A stretch of 34,922 nucleotides of DNA from Candidatus Sericytochromatia bacterium (GTDB taxonomy: Bacteria > Cyanobacteriota > Sericytochromatia > UBA7694): the NCBI GenBank assembly GCA_018780035.1, contig JADMKE010000027.1:1-34922 (forward strand), given 5' to 3'. The first letter of the stretch is position 1. Every line of letters starts with the position of its first letter. Position numbers and translations under genes: made by a program. The notes under the pieces were generated by a model, which saw only the letters and a list, made by a program, of their open reading frames with translations, had not been told where the DNA came from and did no database searches. Shown here in pieces: positions 24,346-31,424 of the stretch.

Positions 24346-24430
24346 TAGGCCCGTGGAACTTCGGAGGGACTTCCGCAACTCGCTTTTGAACGATCATTGT
24401 CTGTCTCTCTGTGCTTTTGTCCCGGGCCTA
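24346..24430 (+). ncRNA. Candidate Y-RNA-like structured RNA
   Basis: An 85-nt element whose ends pair. TAGGCCCG (24346-24353) pairs with CGGGCCTA (24423-24430) in 8 perfect base pairs. T24354 is then bulged, and GGA (24355-24357) pairs with TCC (24420-24422). After an internal loop, GGAGGGAC (24363-24370) pairs with GTCTCTCT (24403-24410) in 8 pairs, two of them G-U. The distal part is a large pyrimidine-rich loop, and T-rich sequence follows the 3' end. In known Y RNAs, the Ro-binding foot is an 8-bp stem, one bulged nucleotide and a 3-bp stem, with an internal loop above. The bulge is U here rather than C. The next gene encodes a vWA protein. It could instead be a cis-acting leader. Confidence 0.45.
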
Positions 24431-24457
24431 TTCATTTTTATTTAAGTTAGAGGTGCC

Positions 24458-25855
24458 ATGGCGGAGTACACAGCCCAGGTTGAAACCGGGGATATACTGC
24501 TCTTTCTCAGCAGCTGTATCAGCGGAACCAGCCAGAGCACCTATTACAGCACTGCTGCCGAGCAGCGCGCGGCGTTGGATTTTTTGCATCTGTATATCTG
24601 TGCCAATTACCGCAAACTCTATGCCGCCACCCTGGCCCAGGAGATCAATCAGCACAACCAAATGAGAATTATTCACAATCTGCTGCAAACCCCGACAGCT
24701 AATCGCCAAGAACTCAATTGGGAGCAGGGGCTGATCAGCCGGGCCTTGCACGATTTGCCGGTACACCGGGTGTTTAAGCTCTTTGCAGGCCTGGCCTTGG
24801 CGCGGGTCAACAATCGCCGCAGCCGTGCCACCGTCAAAGCCTACCTCGCTTGGCGCGACAATTTGCTCTTTGATGCAGTTAAATACCGCCGTTTGTTGCG
24901 CTTGATCACCCGCCATTGGCACCTGGCTTTGGCCCCCGAATTGCAGCTGTTTTTACACAGCAAAGACTGGAAAAAACGCAAATTTGAAACGCCTTTTTTG
25001 GAGCATTTTCGCCAAGCCCATTACAGTGCAAATGCCCTCAAACTCCTGCCACTGACCGTGGCGGAGGGCTTGGCCCCGCGTTTTAATCTCAGCCGCAAGG
25101 CCTTTTTGGCCTTGATGCAAGATCAAATGACCGACCACGAAAAGCTGAGACATCAATCCTCAGCCCAGTCGGCCAAGCTCACCTTGGATTTTAATCCCGA
25201 AAAAGTTGGGCTCACGCGGCTCTTGGCCTATATATTATCGCTGCCACTGGCTGAGCGCAGAAGCGAACGGGAGCAATTAGAAGGCCTGATTGAAAGGGCT
25301 CTGAAGCGCTACCAGATTCCCTGGCTGCAGATCGACAAAGTGGCGCTGATTATCGACAACAGTCAATCGAGCCGGGGCAGCCGAGAGAGCCATTTGCGCC
25401 CCTTGATCACAGCCCTGGCTGCCCATTATCGCCTGCCCGCTCTGAGCAAAGAATACCAGGCTTTTTGGCTGCATCCGCCTGAGCACCCGCTTTTGGCAGA
25501 GGCCAAGGGCCAAACCTCGCTGGCTGAAACCCTGATTGAGGCACTGGCCTGGGCCCCCAGCGATATCTTGATTATCTCCGATGGGGCCGAAAACGATCCG
25601 GCCGGTGGGGTGCATTGGGTCTTGGATGCTGTCCAAAAAGCCCCCTGGGCCCAGCCCCTGCCGCGCCTGCTGCATCTCAATCCACTGATCTCACCCCAAA
25701 GCTATGGCCCCTCTTCACTTAGCCCGCATTTACCCATGTTGGGGATTTTTGAAGGCGAAAAAATAGGTCTGCTCTGGATCTTGGCGCGTTTTGCCCGCCA
25801 AGAGCTGGGTGTAGAAGGACTCAAAGACTATTTTTGGAGGTCGGTCCATGGCTGA
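24458..25855 (+). CDS. vWA-domain protein with helical N-terminal half (Ro60/Rsr-like candidate)
   Basis: A protein of 465 residues. Residues 1-285 are helical (EQRAALDFLHLYICANYRKLY; ARVNNRRSRATVKAYLAW; LFDAVKYRRLLRLI). Residues 293-410 form a von Willebrand A domain with an intact metal site: Asp300-Ser302-Ser304 (IIDNSQSS), Thr353 (GQTSLAETL) and Asp375 (IISDGAEND). Ro60/Rsr proteins also have a helical repeat ring followed by a vWA domain, and bind Y RNAs. The match of the helical half to TROVE is not proved by reading alone; the protein could belong to another vWA family linked to RNA repair. AGAGG precedes ATG 24458. The next gene overlaps by 8 bases. The RNA candidate sits 27 bases upstream. 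Confidence 0.75.
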   Translation: MAEYTAQVETGDILLFLSSCISGTSQSTYYSTAAEQRAALDFLHLYICANYRKLYAATLAQEINQHNQMRIIHNLLQTPTANRQELNWEQGLISRALHDLPVHRVFKLFAGLALARVNNRRSRATVKAYLAWRDNLLFDAVKYRRLLRLITRHWHLALAPELQLFLHSKDWKKRKFETPFLEHFRQAHYSANALKLLPLTVAEGLAPRFNLSRKAFLALMQDQMTDHEKLRHQSSAQSAKLTLDFNPEKVGLTRLLAYILSLPLAERRSEREQLEGLIERALKRYQIPWLQIDKVALIIDNSQSSRGSRESHLRPLITALAAHYRLPALSKEYQAFWLHPPEHPLLAEAKGQTSLAETLIEALAWAPSDILIISDGAENDPAGGVHWVLDAVQKAPWAQPLPRLLHLNPLISPQSYGPSSLSPHLPMLGIFEGEKIGLLWILARFARQELGVEGLKDYFWRSVHG

Positions 25856-27053
25856 ATGGCAGACACGGCAATTGGCTGAGATCTTTCAGAAACAGGGTTT
25901 GCAAGCCGCCCCCAGCCAAGTGTGGCAAGGTATTCGGCTCGTGCCGCTGATCGACCCCCAGCCTGTGGCGGATCTGCGCCTGTTTCGCCACAAGACCAAA
26001 GCCGAGTTGGGAATAGTCAGCGTCGAAGACGATTTGGCCTATTATGCCTATTTGCCCCACAGCTATATCCTCAACTGGACCCCAGCAGGGGATCCAGAGG
26101 CCTTGAGTGGCACACAAATGCAAAAACAGGGAGGGGTCAAAGACGCAGGGAAACGGGATGGCAAACGTTGGAAAGCCGCACCCGTGATGCAATTTGAACG
26201 CATGGCCAAAAAACTGGATGCCCAGCATTTGCGTTTTTTGCCCCAGCACCTCGGCATCGAAGGTTATTTACACCAGTTTTTTAATGCGCCGGGTATCGAT
26301 TGGCGCGACACCTATCGCCGCAGTGCGATCTCAGAGGGGCTTTTGCCTCGCGAAGCCTGTGTCTTGAGCGGCTATGCCTTGGAAGGACTGGAAACAGCCC
26401 TGCGAATCTTTGAAATGCATCCAGGGCAGGTCGGTCTGTTGGTCTTTGTGGCAGACGCGCTGGCAATGATCTGTCTCTATCCCCATCCCAGTGATTATGC
26501 TTTTTTACACCGCAGTTTGATTGGAGATCTCTTTGCTGAGCTGTTTTGGTATTACAGTCGCCTGGACTATGCTGTGCAGCCGCTCAAGTCAGAAGGGAAG
26601 AGCCAAGCCCAAAATTGGCAGGAACTCAAAGCCGAATTGCAGGCCCTGCGGGGAGGGATCGCCCAGTTCCAAACCTGGATGGCCGCCGGTTTGCTTGAAA
26701 TGCCGATTGAAACCCAAGCGGTGCAAGATTTGGGGCCTTACCAATTGCTGCGTTTTGTCTCTCAATTGGCACCAAACCAGACCCAAGAGGGACATATGGG
26801 CGAGCTGATTCTGAGCCAGAGCGGGAAATGTGTCTATTTTAAAAGTTGCCGGCTTTCCGAGTCTCAAATTCAAACAGCCTGGCTCTTGCAAAACCTCGAA
26901 AAACAGCTTTGGCATTTGGGAAATACAGCCCAGACCCTCAATTTGAGCTATGATCAGCTGGTCTTAAAGCTGCTCAAATGCGATCTCGGCAGGTTGCTCA
27001 AGCCCCAGATCATTGATCAGGTCTTAAAAAGGGAGCGGGAAAAGCAGAAATAA
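25848..27053 (+). CDS. Unknown partner protein of the vWA gene
   Basis: A protein of 401 residues overlapping the vWA gene by 8 bases, with its own GGAGG before ATG, so the two are coexpressed and probably interact. The N-terminal part has GIRLVPLIDPQPVADLRLF and a soluble alpha-beta pattern. The middle (LSGYALEGLETALRIF; VGLLVFVADALAMICLYPHPSDYAFLHRSL split by a strand-turn) resembles the ARPP-1 type domain I remember from neighbourhoods of ADP-ribosylglycohydrolase and RNA-repair genes; this is a recollection of pattern, not a proven match. The C-terminal 120 residues are helical and basic, ending KREREKQK. No signal peptide or catalytic motif is obvious. Confidence 0.7.
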   Translation: MAEWQTRQLAEIFQKQGLQAAPSQVWQGIRLVPLIDPQPVADLRLFRHKTKAELGIVSVEDDLAYYAYLPHSYILNWTPAGDPEALSGTQMQKQGGVKDAGKRDGKRWKAAPVMQFERMAKKLDAQHLRFLPQHLGIEGYLHQFFNAPGIDWRDTYRRSAISEGLLPREACVLSGYALEGLETALRIFEMHPGQVGLLVFVADALAMICLYPHPSDYAFLHRSLIGDLFAELFWYYSRLDYAVQPLKSEGKSQAQNWQELKAELQALRGGIAQFQTWMAAGLLEMPIETQAVQDLGPYQLLRFVSQLAPNQTQEGHMGELILSQSGKCVYFKSCRLSESQIQTAWLLQNLEKQLWHLGNTAQTLNLSYDQLVLKLLKCDLGRLLKPQIIDQVLKREREKQK

Positions 27054-27069
27054 ATGAACAGACACAGGC

Positions 27070-27099
27070 TTGCATAAAAACGAACGTTCGTTCTATAAT
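27070..27099 (+). promoter_or_regulatory. Promoter and palindromic operator of the TetR gene
   Basis: TTGCAT (27070-27075) and a perfect TATAAT (27094-27099) are separated by 18 bases. The perfect palindrome AACGAACGTTCGTT at 27079-27092 fills the spacer, so a bound repressor would block polymerase. The expected transcription start is 27106, the A of the TetR ATG, giving a leaderless or nearly leaderless mRNA. No Shine-Dalgarno sequence is present. Confidence 0.85.
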
Positions 27100-27105
27100 T
27101 AAATT

Positions 27106-27714
27106 ATGAAAAACCAGATCAAAAAAGGCAAACTCACCAAACAGCTGATCCTGGATAAAGCAACCGAAATGGCCAGCAAAATTGGCCTGCAGGGCCTGAG
27201 CATTGGCCAATTGGCAAGTGCTTTGGAGATGTCAAAAAGTGGTCTCTTTGCCCATTTTGGCTCCAAAGAAGAGCTGCAAATTCAGGTTTTAAGGGCCGCA
27301 GCCACGCTCTTTGCCGAAAAAGTCAGCCGCCCAGCTTTAAAAATGCCGCGCGGTGTGCCTCGGTTTCAGGCGTTGTTTGAATTTTGGCTGGAATGGGGTC
27401 TCTCCGACTCCCAATTGGCCCGAGGCGGCTGTCTGTTTGTGGCATCGGCCATTGAACTCGACGATCAGCCGGGCCCTGTCCGCGAGGAGTTGGTGCGAAT
27501 TCAGGAAGAGTGGATTGGCGTTTTGGAAAAGACCTTTGTCTTTGGCCAAGAAGCCGGTTATTTTAAGCCTGAATTGGATCCCGCCACCGTCGTACAAGAA
27601 GTGTATGGGCTCTTGCTCTCCGCTCATTTTTATGTGCGTCTACTCGGACAAAAACAGGCCTTGCAACGCGCACGCAATTTATTTTCAGACTTAGCGATCC
27701 GCATTCAAAAATAA
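27106..27714 (+). CDS. TetR-family transcriptional repressor
   Basis: A protein of 202 residues. The N-terminal HTH occupies residues 12-60 (ILDKATEMASKIGLQGLSIG, then LEMSKSGLFAHFGSKEEL). The C-terminal domain (RGGCLFVASAIELDD, LGQKQALQRA) is of the TetR_C type seen in regulators beside hydrolases or lipid genes. The perfect palindrome in its own promoter, and a shorter copy within the following gene, argue for autoregulation and control of the hydrolase. The ligand is unknown, probably a hydrophobic molecule or ester if the hydrolase is the detoxifying or metabolic target. Confidence 0.93.
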   Translation: MKNQIKKGKLTKQLILDKATEMASKIGLQGLSIGQLASALEMSKSGLFAHFGSKEELQIQVLRAAATLFAEKVSRPALKMPRGVPRFQALFEFWLEWGLSDSQLARGGCLFVASAIELDDQPGPVREELVRIQEEWIGVLEKTFVFGQEAGYFKPELDPATVVQEVYGLLLSAHFYVRLLGQKQALQRARNLFSDLAIRIQK

Positions 27715-27733
27715 TCCAAGGAGTCCTCTGTAT

Positions 27734-28648
27734 ATGTTTAATTGGCAAAAAAAGGCACGAACGTTCGCATTTAAATTAAAGCTTTCAGCCCACCGACTGG
27801 GGTTTAAACTGGAGGGTCTCCTCGCTCCTGATGCTGCTGCTGCCAGAGCAGAAGCCCTGTTCTCAACCCCCCGGCAATTTCGCCGCACCGAGAGCGAAGT
27901 TAGGGTACTCAAAAACGCAGAAGCGTTTGTTGTGGATTCTCCAATGGGCCCGATCAAGGCCTGGCGCTGGGGTCAGAGTGAAGCCATCGTGGGACTGATC
28001 CACGGCTGGTCTGGCCGGGGCAGCCAGTATTATGCCTGGATTCAACCCTTGTTAGATGCGGGGCTCTCAGTGGTGACCTATGATGCACCCGGCCATGGCG
28101 ACACCCCCGGAGGACGCTCTTCACTGCCCGAAATGGCCCAGAGTTTATTGGCAGTACAAGCCGCGACAGGCCCATGGATCGGTGTGGTGGGGCATTCTTT
28201 GGGGGCGGCCGCGACTTTGTTGGCTCTGGAATTTGACCTTCAGGCCGAACGGGTGATCATGCTGGCCACACCTGCCGAAATTGAGCGCATGATCACCCTC
28301 TTTGCCAAAGGGGTGGGGCTGAATGCCGATGTGCGGGCACGGATGCAAAAGCGCCTCGAAAACCGCCTGGGACTAGAAGTAGATACCCTCAATCTGTTGC
28401 AAATGGCAGGCCGCCGACAGGAAAAAGCCCTGTTTATCCACGACCTCGACGACCGCGAAGTGAACTGGGCCAGTGGCGAAAAGCTCTGTCGGGCTTGGCC
28501 GGGCGCACGGCTGATGACCACCAAAGGCCTGGGCCACGTGCGGATCTTAAGAGCTGAAAAGGTAATTCTGCCCGCTTTGCACTTTTTAACAGACACCCTG
28601 ATTGAAGGCCCTGTCAGCCCAGATATGGAACTCATTCTGGCCCACTGA
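27734..28648 (+). CDS. Alpha/beta hydrolase
   Basis: A protein of 304 residues. The fold is clear: LIHGWSGRGSQYYAWIQPL with the oxyanion-hole region at 88-95, TYDAPGHGDTPGG, and the nucleophile elbow VGHSLG with Ser155. The acid is probably Asp239 or Asp240 (HDLDDREV) and the base His268 (GLGHVRIL). Esterase or thioesterase activity is likely but the substrate is unknown. AAGGAG precedes ATG 27734, which is 19 bases after the TetR stop, so the two form an operon. The coding sequence carries a TetR-like operator copy at codons 9-12. Confidence 0.9.
   Translation: MFNWQKKARTFAFKLKLSAHRLGFKLEGLLAPDAAAARAEALFSTPRQFRRTESEVRVLKNAEAFVVDSPMGPIKAWRWGQSEAIVGLIHGWSGRGSQYYAWIQPLLDAGLSVVTYDAPGHGDTPGGRSSLPEMAQSLLAVQAATGPWIGVVGHSLGAAATLLALEFDLQAERVIMLATPAEIERMITLFAKGVGLNADVRARMQKRLENRLGLEVDTLNLLQMAGRRQEKALFIHDLDDREVNWASGEKLCRAWPGARLMTTKGLGHVRILRAEKVILPALHFLTDTLIEGPVSPDMELILAH
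27758..27767. promoter_or_regulatory. Second TetR-type operator half palindrome inside the hydrolase gene
   Basis: CGAACGTTCG is a perfect 10-bp palindrome identical to the core of the operator at 27079-27092. It lies 24 bases inside the hydrolase coding sequence. A repressor bound here could act as a roadblock or help loop DNA with the promoter site about 680 bases upstream. Confidence 0.55.
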
Positions 28649-28649
28649 C

Positions 28650-28675
28650 ACGGATTTAGAGAACGGATTTAGAGA
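28650..28675. repeat. Tandem duplication of 13 bases
   Basis: ACGGATTTAGAGA occurs twice back to back. On the minus strand the unit contains the TAA stop of the XRE-TPR gene, so the duplication carries a second in-unit copy of that stop region. It looks like a recent slippage event between convergent genes. Confidence 0.8.
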
Positions 28676-29871
28676 AAAATACGGCGAAACGCCATCGTCT
28701 TATCTGCTCTCAAGCTTCTGAGATCTGGGTCGTATAAAGCAACTTGGCGGACCAGATTGGCATCGACCAAATAGGCTTTGTGTAAAAATTGCAGGGCCAA
28801 ATAAAGATCTTTTTCATCCTGAGAAAATGAGTGTCTGTTTGCAAAAAATATACATTTTGCATAATATATCCGGACATTAGGAACTTTACTCGCAAATTCG
28901 AGTATATTCAAAATATTTTCTGCTTGCGTAAATTCCTTGGTTTTGGCATACGCATGGGCCAAAGACAAACTCCTCTCCAAAAGCGCTTCACTGCCCAGAC
29001 AGTATTTTTGCTCAGAATGCAGGACCGCTTGTTGGCTTTGAATCGCTTCCTGCCAAAGTTGTTGACTGTCTGCTGAATCTTCGGGATAGATTTGGGCCAA
29101 ATGAAAACAGACAGGCGCAAGTTCATCCAAGAGGGAAATATCTTCGCGGTCTTTTTCCAAAAGCAGAAAAAAAAGTTCGCGGGCCTTTGAAAAATGGTGA
29201 ATTGCGTCTTTTTGAGCGTTCAGACAGCGCTCAGACTGTTTATATGTCAAGGCTTTACGCCACTGCATTTGCAGCTGAAGGCCATAAAAAAAGTGCATGA
29301 TGCCAAAATGAAATTGACCCATTTTTTGACCTTCGTCAGAGCGCAGACCAGAACCATTTTCGTGTTCAATCACTGCAGTTTGTAATTTGAGCGCCTCGGT
29401 AAATTTTTGCTGGAGCAAGGCCTGACTGGCGTGCAGGGATTGCAGTTGCCCAGGCTGTTTAAACTGGTTCAGTCCCTGCTGAATCATGGCGTGGGCTCCT
29501 TCCCTTTCGCCCTTTTTGATCAGGCAAAAGATCAATGCCAAAAAATGCTTAAAATCGCTGGGGTCTTTTTCGTACTGAGCTTGGTAGGTCTTTAAAATTT
29601 CCGAATGGCTGGAGTAGCCATGTAAATTCACGGGATAATAACCCGCTGTCTCCAAAAAATCATCGGTCAGACTGTGGTTGTTGCGGGCCCCCAAAACAGA
29701 GGCCAGTTTGAGCACCAACTCCTGTGAGGGTTGTTTGCGTTCACCCGACTCCAGGAGCGAGATATACGATTCGGAGACATTCACAGCCTGTGCCAAAGCA
29801 CTCATCGTCAGTCCTTGTTTTTTGCGCAGACGACTCATGAGTTTTCCAAAAGAAGAAGTGGTTTTGGGCAT
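28669..29871 (-). CDS. XRE-family regulator with TPR-type C-terminus
   Basis: A protein of 400 residues. Residues 10-64 form a HTH_XRE (LRKKQGLTMSALAQAVNVSE, then ISLLESGERKQPSQ). Residues 85-390 are a string of helix pairs like tetratricopeptide repeats (FTEALKLQTAVIEHE; HHFSKARELFFLLLEK; FTQAENILNIL). This domain order is that of RRNPP-type or other TPR-sensing regulators, which respond to a peptide or protein bound in the TPR groove. No small peptide gene is seen next to it. Three copies of a GTTTGTA box lie in the divergent promoter region and could be its operator. The start ATG at 29871 is immediately upstream of the HTH. Confidence 0.85.
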   Translation of the reverse strand: MPKTTSSFGKLMSRLRKKQGLTMSALAQAVNVSESYISLLESGERKQPSQELVLKLASVLGARNNHSLTDDFLETAGYYPVNLHGYSSHSEILKTYQAQYEKDPSDFKHFLALIFCLIKKGEREGAHAMIQQGLNQFKQPGQLQSLHASQALLQQKFTEALKLQTAVIEHENGSGLRSDEGQKMGQFHFGIMHFFYGLQLQMQWRKALTYKQSERCLNAQKDAIHHFSKARELFFLLLEKDREDISLLDELAPVCFHLAQIYPEDSADSQQLWQEAIQSQQAVLHSEQKYCLGSEALLERSLSLAHAYAKTKEFTQAENILNILEFASKVPNVRIYYAKCIFFANRHSFSQDEKDLYLALQFLHKAYLVDANLVRQVALYDPDLRSLRADKTMAFRRIFL

Positions 29872-29878
29872 TTTTTAG

Positions 29879-29936
29879 TACAAACGGGCTCCAGCTAAAT
29901 CCATTTTGACAGGGTTTGTATTTTCCGGTTTGTATT
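29879..29936. promoter_or_regulatory. GTTTGTA boxes upstream of the XRE gene
   Basis: GGTTTGTATT occurs at 29913-29922 and again at 29927-29936. An inverted copy of its core (TACAAAC) lies at 29879-29885. The boxes sit between the XRE gene and the divergent gene at 30014, and may be bound by the XRE protein. Confidence 0.45.
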
Positions 29937-30013
29937 CTAACCCAAAATGCCGCTCAAGCAAAAAGACTTGATAGGAATTCTCTGCTTCGCTTATGCTGGA
30001 AAGAGAGGCTTGT

Positions 30014-30553
30014 ATGTTGATTCAAAAACTGTTGCGTTTTCAAACCATTCCGGGTCCCTATTTGGGCGAGTCAAATGCCGTTGCCACAGCAAAAATCACA
30101 CAATTTGTCTTACCTGCCACCCAAAGTAAAGCCGTCTTGCCTGTTTTGCAGTCGCTCTCACAACAAATTCAGGTTCAACTGCAAAAACCCCTGCCCCAGC
30201 AAATGCAACAGCCGCCGGCCCTGCGCCCGGCAAATCTACTCACCCCCGAGTCGGCAAGCTTGTGCAAAACCACCTTGCAACATTTGCGTCAGCACCCTGT
30301 TCAGGTTCCTGAGAAAGCGCTCAAACAAAACCCGAACCCAGTTGGACACGAAAACACACAAGCTGAAACAGTGCCAGAGGTTCAGCAACAGGTTCTCTTG
30401 TCTTTTTTGGCCTTGGAACGGCCCTTTGAAAGAGAAAAATCTGCAAAACGCAAAAAAGCACCCCACGGCACACCCTATATGGACTTTGTCTTTGCTTGGG
30501 AACGTGAAGCAGCAGATGATGAGCAAGAAAATGCTCAGACGGCAAGGGATTAA
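30014..30553 (+). CDS. Gln/Pro-rich hypothetical protein
   Basis: A protein of 179 residues starting MLIQKLLRF, with GAGAGG 5 bases before the ATG at 30014; an upstream TTG or ATG in frame has no support. The middle is Gln/Pro-rich and probably disordered (QQIQVQLQKPLPQQMQQPP is the clearest stretch). The C-terminus is charged, with KRKKAPHGTPYMDFVFAWERE. There is no signal peptide or membrane segment. No family is recognised. It converges on the MshEN-like gene with a 4-base overlap. Confidence 0.65.
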   Translation: MLIQKLLRFQTIPGPYLGESNAVATAKITQFVLPATQSKAVLPVLQSLSQQIQVQLQKPLPQQMQQPPALRPANLLTPESASLCKTTLQHLRQHPVQVPEKALKQNPNPVGHENTQAETVPEVQQQVLLSFLALERPFEREKSAKRKKAPHGTPYMDFVFAWEREAADDEQENAQTARD

Positions 30554-30828
30554 ACGATCGCCAATTCCCGCGCGCTGGCTTCCACCACTTGGGTAATGTG
30601 GATTTGAGCCAAAAGTGAATCCAACAGGTCATCTTGAGAAATATAGCCGTTTTCAACTGCCAAATCGCCCAGGCGTTTGGTTGGGTCTTCGGCTTGCTGC
30701 TCCATTAAATCGGCAATCTGGAACAATTTGAGTTTGCCTTCACGCAGGAGAACCTCGCCGAGGCGCTCGACCCGCAGCAAAGAATCCATGTCGTTCTGGT
30801 TTGTCAGGGAGGAAATTAACTCTGTCAT
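30550..30828 (-). CDS. Stand-alone MshEN-like (putative c-di-GMP-binding) protein
   Basis: A protein of 92 residues that consists almost only of two consecutive 24-residue units. Both units begin RLG, have Gly at unit position 10 and hydrophobic residues at 17 and 21, and end in Gln at 24: RLGEVLLREGKLKLFQIADL followed by MEQQ, and RLGDLAVENGYISQDDLLDS followed by LLAQ. A 6-residue spacer separates them. This is the pattern of the c-di-GMP-binding MshEN domain, which normally sits at the N-terminus of GspE/PilB-type secretion ATPases. No ATPase is fused or adjacent here. As a free domain it may act as a ligand-dependent adaptor. Confidence 0.8.
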   Translation of the reverse strand: MTELISSLTNQNDMDSLLRVERLGEVLLREGKLKLFQIADLMEQQAEDPTKRLGDLAVENGYISQDDLLDSLLAQIHITQVVEASARELAIV

Positions 30829-30875
30829 CGCTTAGCTCTTCTGATTGATTCAATCTGGATTATTGGGAGTTACAG

Positions 30876-30962
30876 GCGTAAGCAAACATACTTGTGAGAC
30901 TTACGCTGCTCATCTGCCTAAATTATGACGTATTTTTAGACGACGTATTTTTACAGACGTTT
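30876..30962. repeat. Inverted repeat and direct repeats in the intergenic region
   Basis: GCGTAAG (30876-30882) and CTTACGC (30900-30906) are inverted copies 17 bases apart. GACGTATTTTTA occurs at 30927-30938 and 30942-30953, and GACGT recurs at 30956, so the core repeats every 14-15 bases. The stretch lies upstream of the minus-strand MshEN gene and before the SRP promoter. They look like binding sites for a regulator. Nothing else is seen between 30829 and 31085. Confidence 0.55.
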
Positions 30963-31085
30963 CTTTGTAACTTAAACTTTAGATAACAGTCATTTTAACG
31001 AAAATATGCAATTCTTGACAAGTACCTAACACACTTTTTGAGAAAAAATCCAAAGCCGTGTCAGGAGCCTGAAATGTCAAGTACG

Positions 31086-31115
31086 TGGACAATTTCAGAA
31101 ACGCTCAAGTATAAT
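31086..31115 (+). promoter_or_regulatory. Strong promoter of the SRP RNA gene
   Basis: TGGACA (31086-31091) and a perfect TATAAT (31110-31115) are 18 bases apart. The expected transcription start is 31122-31123, the first base of the closing stem of the SRP RNA. Confidence 0.85.
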
Positions 31116-31122
31116 GAATCCT

Positions 31123-31398
31123 GGTTGTGCTAGATGGGGAGTTAGCGGTGCTCTGTACTCGCAATCCGCTTTAGCGAGATCGAATTCCCACTCTGAGGCC
31201 CGATTGTGCTGGAGTGACTTTGGTGCAATGGCGTTGATCGTAAGGTCTCCATGCGACGGTAAACTTGTGAACCCCGCCAGGTCCGGAAGGAAGCAACGGT
31301 AAGCATGCTTTGTCGGGTGCCCTGGAATAGCCGGACGGGAGCCGTAGTCCAAATGTATCACCAGTTTGCAAGACGGTCGAAGGTGGGTGCACAGCCTT
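31123..31398 (+). ncRNA. ffs: Signal recognition particle RNA, large form with Alu domain
   Basis: The domain IV core CAGGTCCGGAAGGAAGCA at about 31279-31296 is nearly invariant in SRP RNA and binds Ffh. The 5' part (GGGGAGTTAGCGGTGCTCTG and then CGCAATCCGCT) is the Alu domain of the long bacterial form. The ends pair: GGTTGTGC at 31123-31130 with GCACAGCC at 31389-31396. The length of about 275 nt matches the long class rather than the 4.5S form. The RNA directs membrane and secreted proteins to the translocon together with Ffh. No terminator is visible before the coding region at 31425. Confidence 0.95.
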
Positions 31399-31424
31399 CA
31401 CTCTAAGTCTTATGGGGAGTCATT

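Noticed and set aside
24346..24430. Paired GGCCCG/CGGGCC segments as a terminator of the upstream gene
   Set aside because: The arms are about 70 bases apart, the element starts where a promoter would initiate, and a large structured interior fits an RNA element better.
30927..30962. Short direct repeats as a possible CRISPR array
   Set aside because: Repeat units are 12 bases with 3-base gaps, no spacers of normal length and no cas genes; they fit binding sites better.
31015..31020. TTGACA as -35 of the SRP RNA promoter
   Set aside because: It is about 90 bases from the TATAAT at 31110 and has no -10 at the right distance; TGGACA at 31086 fits instead.
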